Shown here one piece after another: positions 58,919 through 64,000 of a DNA stretch of 64,000 bases. The notes beneath the pieces are model-generated. The model was not told where the DNA came from, did no database searches, and saw nothing but the letters and a program-made list of their open reading frames with translations. How positions within the stretch are numbered: position 1 is the first letter of the stretch; the number at the start of each line of letters is the position of its first letter. The position numbers and the translations under genes are program-made. The DNA is from Bryoerythrophyllum caledonicum (lineage: Eukaryota; Streptophyta; Bryopsida; Pottiales; Pottiaceae). Where the stretch lies: assembly GCA_963971425.1 (NCBI GenBank), contig OZ020525.1:7671560-7735559 (forward strand). Reading direction: 5' to 3'.

Positions 58919-60688
58919 CTAAACTTCAGCTTCATCGTCAATGTATCTACGTACCCCTCTACTGAAACAAAGTGGAACTTGCGAAGAGGAACTTGGAGAC
59001 GATGCTGCCGCTTGTTCCTGTGCTATCTCAGCATCCCATGGAGCCATGGCAAAGTCCTTCTTCGGCGAGAGAACCGCTGCCATCAGTCTAGCAAAGCCAC
59101 ACACAGATGAGTGAAATGATCAACTAAAGATGGCATTGTAGTAGAATTCAGAGTTTGAAACTCACTTACTCAATCTTTTTTTTTTCGTCACTTTGTGGAT
59201 GGGAACGTCGGTGTCGACAATCAGTGGCGCTTGTGGAACTGCAGGAGAAAGTTGAGGTGTCGATTGGACCAAAGAAAGAGGGATGAGCTTCGCATTGAAG
59301 ACAATAGTGTCCTCCTCCAAGGCCACAATGTGGCGGCCGGCTGACTTGCAAGCTAGAATGGAGTTTCCTGAAGTTGCATGACAGAAATTAGATCTAGTAC
59401 TTTGTGAAATACAAGGCAAGAACAAGAGGAAACATACCAATAGAGGCGAATGCATCGAGAAGCATAGACTCCAGCTTGGTGAAAGCCTCAATGATCATCT
59501 GTAGGAAAATCGCATCCTTCTCACGAGCGCCCCTCCATGGGACTGCGCGATTCATTGATTGAGACTGGGCGGTTGTGAAATTAAAGAGTACATCTGAATC
59601 CGCAACCCCCAAACCGACCTCGACAAGATCTTCATTAACGGCAATCGAGAAGTGGTCCATGGACAACTTACTGTGAAGGAAGAGCTGAATTCGAAACCTT
59701 CTACTCTATGAAGGTAGAATCAAACAAGAGTCGATGTTAGGTCACGGTAGAATCAATATTGATTGCAAGCAGAACTGGACAATGAAGGTGAAAGATTGAA
59801 CAAATTTATACCTTGATCCGGGGCTGAGAAGGGAGGAAGATGGAAGGTCGTTATGTCCCCACCACTCTCGAAATAACTGAAAACTGTAACCTTCGGCATA
59901 TGAGAGGACATCACTTCGGATGCTGAAGACGTCAGGGACCAAAAGAAGCAACCCACCCTCACTTTGAAGGAAGTACTCAACAAACTCAAATAAACTCTCT
60001 GTATCGTGCATTGAATACTCGTTCCAAATTGGAACGTCAGTGGGGCTCGTTGAGATGCCAAGAACCATCATGCCATCCTTCATATCACTTATTATCAGGT
60101 CGAATCCGCTATGAGGGCAATGAGTCGAGAGTGCGGCACTCCCTATTTCCTTCTTCATCTGAATATTGTAAAAATGAAGGAGTACAGTGTTAAAACAAGG
60201 GACTTGCAAGCACAGACTTACAAGCAGAAGCAAAAATCGAGAGAGAGTATACCATGAATGCCCAAGAAATCATTGCCTTGGATCAACAACTTTGATAAAT
60301 CAGAGGACACTGAATCAACACAATTCCAAGAGAAAAAATTGCTGAAAGAAGGAAAGTGTAGAAGAGGAAAGAATGAAGAGAAATAGGGGGAGAGTTTTAC
60401 TTTGAGGACAAAGTTGTTGAGGTTCAGCAGAGAAGGATGAATCTCAAGCAGGACCTTCAGAATTTTCAGAAGACTAGTCTTTTTGACAAGAACTGACGCT
60501 TCCTGGGACATGTTGGAGGTAGACAATGGTCTTCCAGATGCCACCTTCCCCTTCAGCTTATGCAACAGTATGGAGATTGGGCTTGATCCGTCCTCAACTG
60601 CACTTACTGAATTGATAGGGGCCACTGCGGAAGTGTTCACAGGAGTTGACTCTGGTATCACCTGGAGGACGTCAATGTCAACATCCAT
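58919..60688 (-). pseudogene. Second methyltransferase-like gene, ParB part absent
   Basis: Proposed exons (minus): 60253-60688, 59812-60202, 59438-59670, 59170-59367 and 58919-59087. Phases agree except at the last junction, where the A-run near 59180 leaves the frame one base off, so a small frameshift or another donor must be assumed. About 475 residues. HSGFDLIISDMKDG aligns with motif IV and WRGAREKDAIFLQMI with the segment before motif I. LLDAFASIG and NSILACKSAGRHIVALEED form motifs I-II, split by an intron at the same glycine codon as in the 25955-31834 gene. No ParB motif was seen. It may be a shortened, decaying paralogue. Activity is doubtful. Confidence 0.6.
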
Positions 60689-60769
60689 TTCTGCAGCAGC
60701 ACTGGAGCCTACTCCAAGAGACCTCTTCGCACTAGTGTGGAGTGATTTTTCACCACTCTAATAAAACAC

Positions 60770-63700
60770 CCAAGTGTACCCACACCTCATAGGATTCGTT
60801 ACGGGGATGATCATACGCCTAGTTTTAAGTAATTGGAGATTAATTGTGTCGTTAAAGCTATCTTTTTGGTTAATTCTTAAGGTTATCTATCTATTTCTAG
60901 GAAATTCGGGCTGTTAGCATTACTCTTAAGGGATCCACAAACAAAGTCTAAACCCCAAGGATCTCTCGTGCCTTAAGACGGAACATTAGTCCTTTTAAGA
61001 TTGTGCTTATGCCACTAATCCTTAAACACTTGCCACACTGGGCTAATGGAAGTTTCCATTAAGTCTCATTGCATTGGTTCTTTAATTACAATCTTAAAGA
61101 ATTCACATTCTTACCTCATGCAAAAACGCTCCACTTTTCACGTCCGTCCACTCGGTCCACGTGATCACGTTCTTAAGACAATGGTTAGTCTCAAAAATCC
61201 CATACACAAGTTAACTTAAGTCTTAAAGGGTTCACCTCTTAAGTCTCCACTTAAGTTCACTTACCCACAATTATCCCTTAAAGACCACGGTGTTCCACAC
61301 TTACTCGTACCACTTAGTCTTTAAGATGTCTGAATTTTACTTAAGGCTTCTCTCTTAGTCGGGTCCATGTTCTTAAGAACACAGTTTTTGTCCTTAAGTT
61401 CTTAAACACTTCTTTTCTTACTTAGGACTGATTCTTAAGAACCTGCACTGTCTAGACCAATTCAGTCCTACAGTGTTCTTAAGTTTCTGTCTTTAAGACT
61501 TCCAGAACCGGGAGTGCATCTCACTGAATGCCAATATTGTCCCGTATTCTCACTCATACGAACCTTTAAGTCCAAGCCCTTAAACTTAAGGGTCTCATGG
61601 TACTTAAGGTCTCACTCCTCATAAGCTTATGTATCCAAACTTGGACTTAAGATTCTTAAGGTTCTATGTTTTCTTCTTAAGTCTTTCTTTGGGATTTGTT
61701 CTTTATTTTCTCTCTTATGATAGATTCTTAAATACTCACAACTTAGTCTACCTTAGAGAATCCCTTCTATTAAGGTTAGACTTAATGCCAATTTTTTGTA
61801 TGCATAATATGACACTCTTGCCATGCATCAAGGTATGTCACTCTTGATGTTTATTGCATAAATTGCATTAACATAAATAAGAACTCCACTCTTATTCTTA
61901 TGATACTCAAGTTATGCTCACTCACACTTGAGATCTTCTTAAGTACTTATGCATCACACACCTTATGCACTAAGTCACTTAATTTCACATTATCTCCATT
62001 AATCTTCACAATTATAATTATTGCTCCAACACACACACAAGGTCACACACACGACCTTAGTAGTTAGGGTATTTCCCTAACTTATTCCATGAAGAATAAA
62101 TATACAATGCATTCATGCATAAAAATTTTATCCACAATTAATACCTAATGCATGCACTTGCATTTACAACACACAATTGTCAAATTTATGCAATGAAGTT
62201 CACATAATATTGCAATTATACATATGACTCAAGTCACAAGACTCTACATATGCAAATTCAATAACAATTATATATTCATATATAAAATTAAATACTCTTA
62301 CAACATTAAGAGTCATCAACTAGCTTTTTCACCTAAAGCTAGGGCTCACTCCAATCTTCCTCCAAGGAATTTCTATGGTAATGGCCAAGAATGCTAAAAA
62401 TTCAAGCTAGTCATTCTACTCAACATCCAAGAGGTACAACTCTTGGAAAGAGGTTTTCCCTAGTAGTATTAACCATTAAGATTAATTCCACTAAATCTTC
62501 ACATCTCTTCATATCCATTCATGAAAAGGTACACTCTACCCGAAGGGTGTGAGTTCAACCCTTTTCCCATTATTTCCATATTCTTGGATATGAATAGGTA
62601 CTTTTCAATTAATTAACTACTTAGTGTAAACTTAATCATTAATTATCTAATTCTCCATATATCTACAACCCTTTTTACACTTAATTTTTGGAAAAAATCT
62701 ATTTTTGTCATTTTGGCTCTACATAGCCCTCCTCTTAGCTTGGAGACGTCCTCGTCGACTTCAACGACCTTTGTCCTTGAACTTGATCTTTCACACTCCA
62801 TCTTGCTTTCTATCATTTTCTTGTAGGCTCTTTAAGCTCCATATAGATTTCTTCTTACTTGTCTTTATTCTCTAAGAATTATTTATTTTCTATATTTGCT
62901 TTCCATTGTTCTTCTCTTTAATGAGTATGTCTCATACATACTTGGCTTCAAGTTTCTCCTTTTAACTTAACTATTTTAGTTAAGTCTTCCATTTGTAGAT
63001 TTCCATAATTTTTCATTTTAGCTTTGAATTTTTTCATTTTCTTCTAAATCTTCATTTTTAATTTTCATTGCTTTTCAAATTTTTCTTTTCAATTTATTTT
63101 TTCTTCCATATCTTCCTTTATTCTTCACTTGCACTCATTCTTTATTTTTTTTAATTTTATTTTTACTTCATTCATCATTTTTTCTTCATATATTTTTTCA
63201 TTTTTTTAGAAAATTAGCACTCATTAGTCCTCACATCTCTTGATTAGTAAATTAGTAGTGCATCTTCACAACAAATTACTAATCCTAGATTACTAATTTT
63301 TTTTCCATACTCTTCTATTTCTATTTTTTCTAACTTGTGTGAGCTACCCTATCATACAATTCAAGTAGTGTGTGTATTACTTCACCACTAATCGTCTCAT
63401 CTACATGACTCACATTGTTTTCCATAGCCTTTTTGCTTTATCTCTCAATATTATCATGTTCTTACTTATTTTTCCCTTTCATGATACTCTCTCATTAGAA
63501 TTATCATGTTCTCTCCCTCTTATTTTTTCCTTTCATGATACTCTCTCATTAGAATTATCATGTTCTCTCCCTCTTATTTTTTCCTTTCATCTATATGCCT
63601 TAAGTTTATTTTTTAATTTTTTTAATTTTTAATTTTTTTTACAAATTCAATTGAATTTGCTCTTTTATTAAGACACTATCCCTCCATATGTTCTTAAAAA

Positions 63701-64000
63701 CTCTCACACTACATCTAAGTCTTAAGATTTTTGTTTTATCCAAAGTGTAACTGACTTTGGTTCTTAAGGGAACTGACTTAGAGCAAGTTTTTAAAGAACT
63801 GACTTACTTAAGGAAAATAAGGATCTATTCTATTTGTTCTTTTCCTTAAGGAACTAAATTTCTCTTGCTTATCTAATTCTTAAGGTTCTAGTCTGCTCAA
63901 GGTTATAACTTAAACTCTCACTTCTTTGAAGCCACAGGAAAAACTGATCTCACTCAAAACAGTGTTTTTAAGGGCTCTTACAATTTTGTACTTAAAGGGA
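60770..64000. other. AT-rich region dense in CTTAAG/TTAAG words, no gene
   Basis: CTTAAG, TCTTAAGG and CTTAAGT recur dozens of times at 60880-61740 and again at 63650-63990, with T-rich DNA between them. No open frame has domain-like sequence. The density suggests the subterminal repeats of a large transposon, but terminal repeats were not found and the right edge is outside the window. Confidence 0.6.
63480..63590. repeat. 54-bp direct duplication
   Basis: CATGATACTCTCTCATTAGA and the following TATCATGTTCTCTCCCTC words occur twice with a 54-bp period (63481 and 63535) and begin a third time. Confidence 0.9.

Larger units (their letters stand above)
56450..60760. mobile_element. Candidate second copy of the methyltransferase-bearing element family
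   Basis: The left end shows TAGAGCGGTGAGCGGTGAG (56450 onward) and the right end, reverse-complemented, TAGAGTGGTGA (about 60750). Both resemble the AGAGCGGTGAG part of the 21654 terminus. About 57940-58490 matches 22100-23080 of the nested element, partly inverted. A methyltransferase-like gene lies on the minus strand as in the first element. No transposase is present and no target duplication was found, so the boundaries are tentative. Confidence 0.5.

Noticed and set aside
60011-60761. Plus-strand open frames across the second methyltransferase-like gene
   Set aside because: They are antisense readings of the minus-strand exons without any domain.

Overview
This window is plant-type nuclear DNA dominated by nested transposable elements. 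The one clear housekeeping-type gene, at 50298-52028, encodes a plant-specific GT37 (xyloglucan-type) fucosyltransferase. Captured fragments of plant SERK and DMC1-like genes and GT-AG introns with plant-like splice sites also point to a streptophyte. A charophyte alga or an early-diverging land plant fits best, because Tc1-type and pogo/Tigger-type transposons sit beside Ty3/gypsy, CACTA and Mutator-like elements. The species cannot be named from sequence alone.

Layout. 1-523 is a Ty3/gypsy fragment. 1841-2545 holds two tandem-repeat arrays. 5481-41575 is one large, broken Ty3/gypsy fossil between two candidate LTRs (about 93 percent identical by eye). It was split by later insertions: a Mutator-like element (about 9201-14555), a unit with a plant-transposon-type ORF (about 14556-18080), and a 16.9-kb CACTA element (20645-37586, 3-bp CGA target duplication). 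The CACTA itself contains another terminal-inverted-repeat element (21654-36748). The gypsy fossil carries two unusual extras, a cytosine-methyltransferase domain and a PHD finger. 41.6-46.1 kb holds a decayed Tc1 element, a DMC1-like exon and a small MITE. 46141-49070 is a whole-looking pogo/Tigger-like element with its TA duplication, and 53106-54631 is a non-autonomous relative. 56.4-60.8 kb holds a second methyltransferase-like gene. 60.8-64 kb is AT-rich and dotted with CTTAAG.

Main discovery candidate. The inner element at 21654-36748 carries two divergent genes. One is a Mutator-like transposase with a SWIM zinc finger. The other is an eight-exon gene whose conceptual product (about 1,328 residues, no frame breaks in my splice model) has a ParB-like motif followed by a permuted (beta-class) N6-adenine/N4-cytosine DNA-methyltransferase-like fold. 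A shorter paralogue at 58919-60688 keeps the intron at the same codon inside motif I and lies next to non-coding sequence shared with the first element. In both proteins the catalytic motif IV departs from the usual DPPY type. Together with the cytosine methyltransferase in the gypsy fossil, three methyltransferase-related modules of two unrelated types sit on mobile elements within 55 kb. I infer that these elements carried their own chromatin- or methylation-modifying functions. Enzyme activity is not shown by the sequence.
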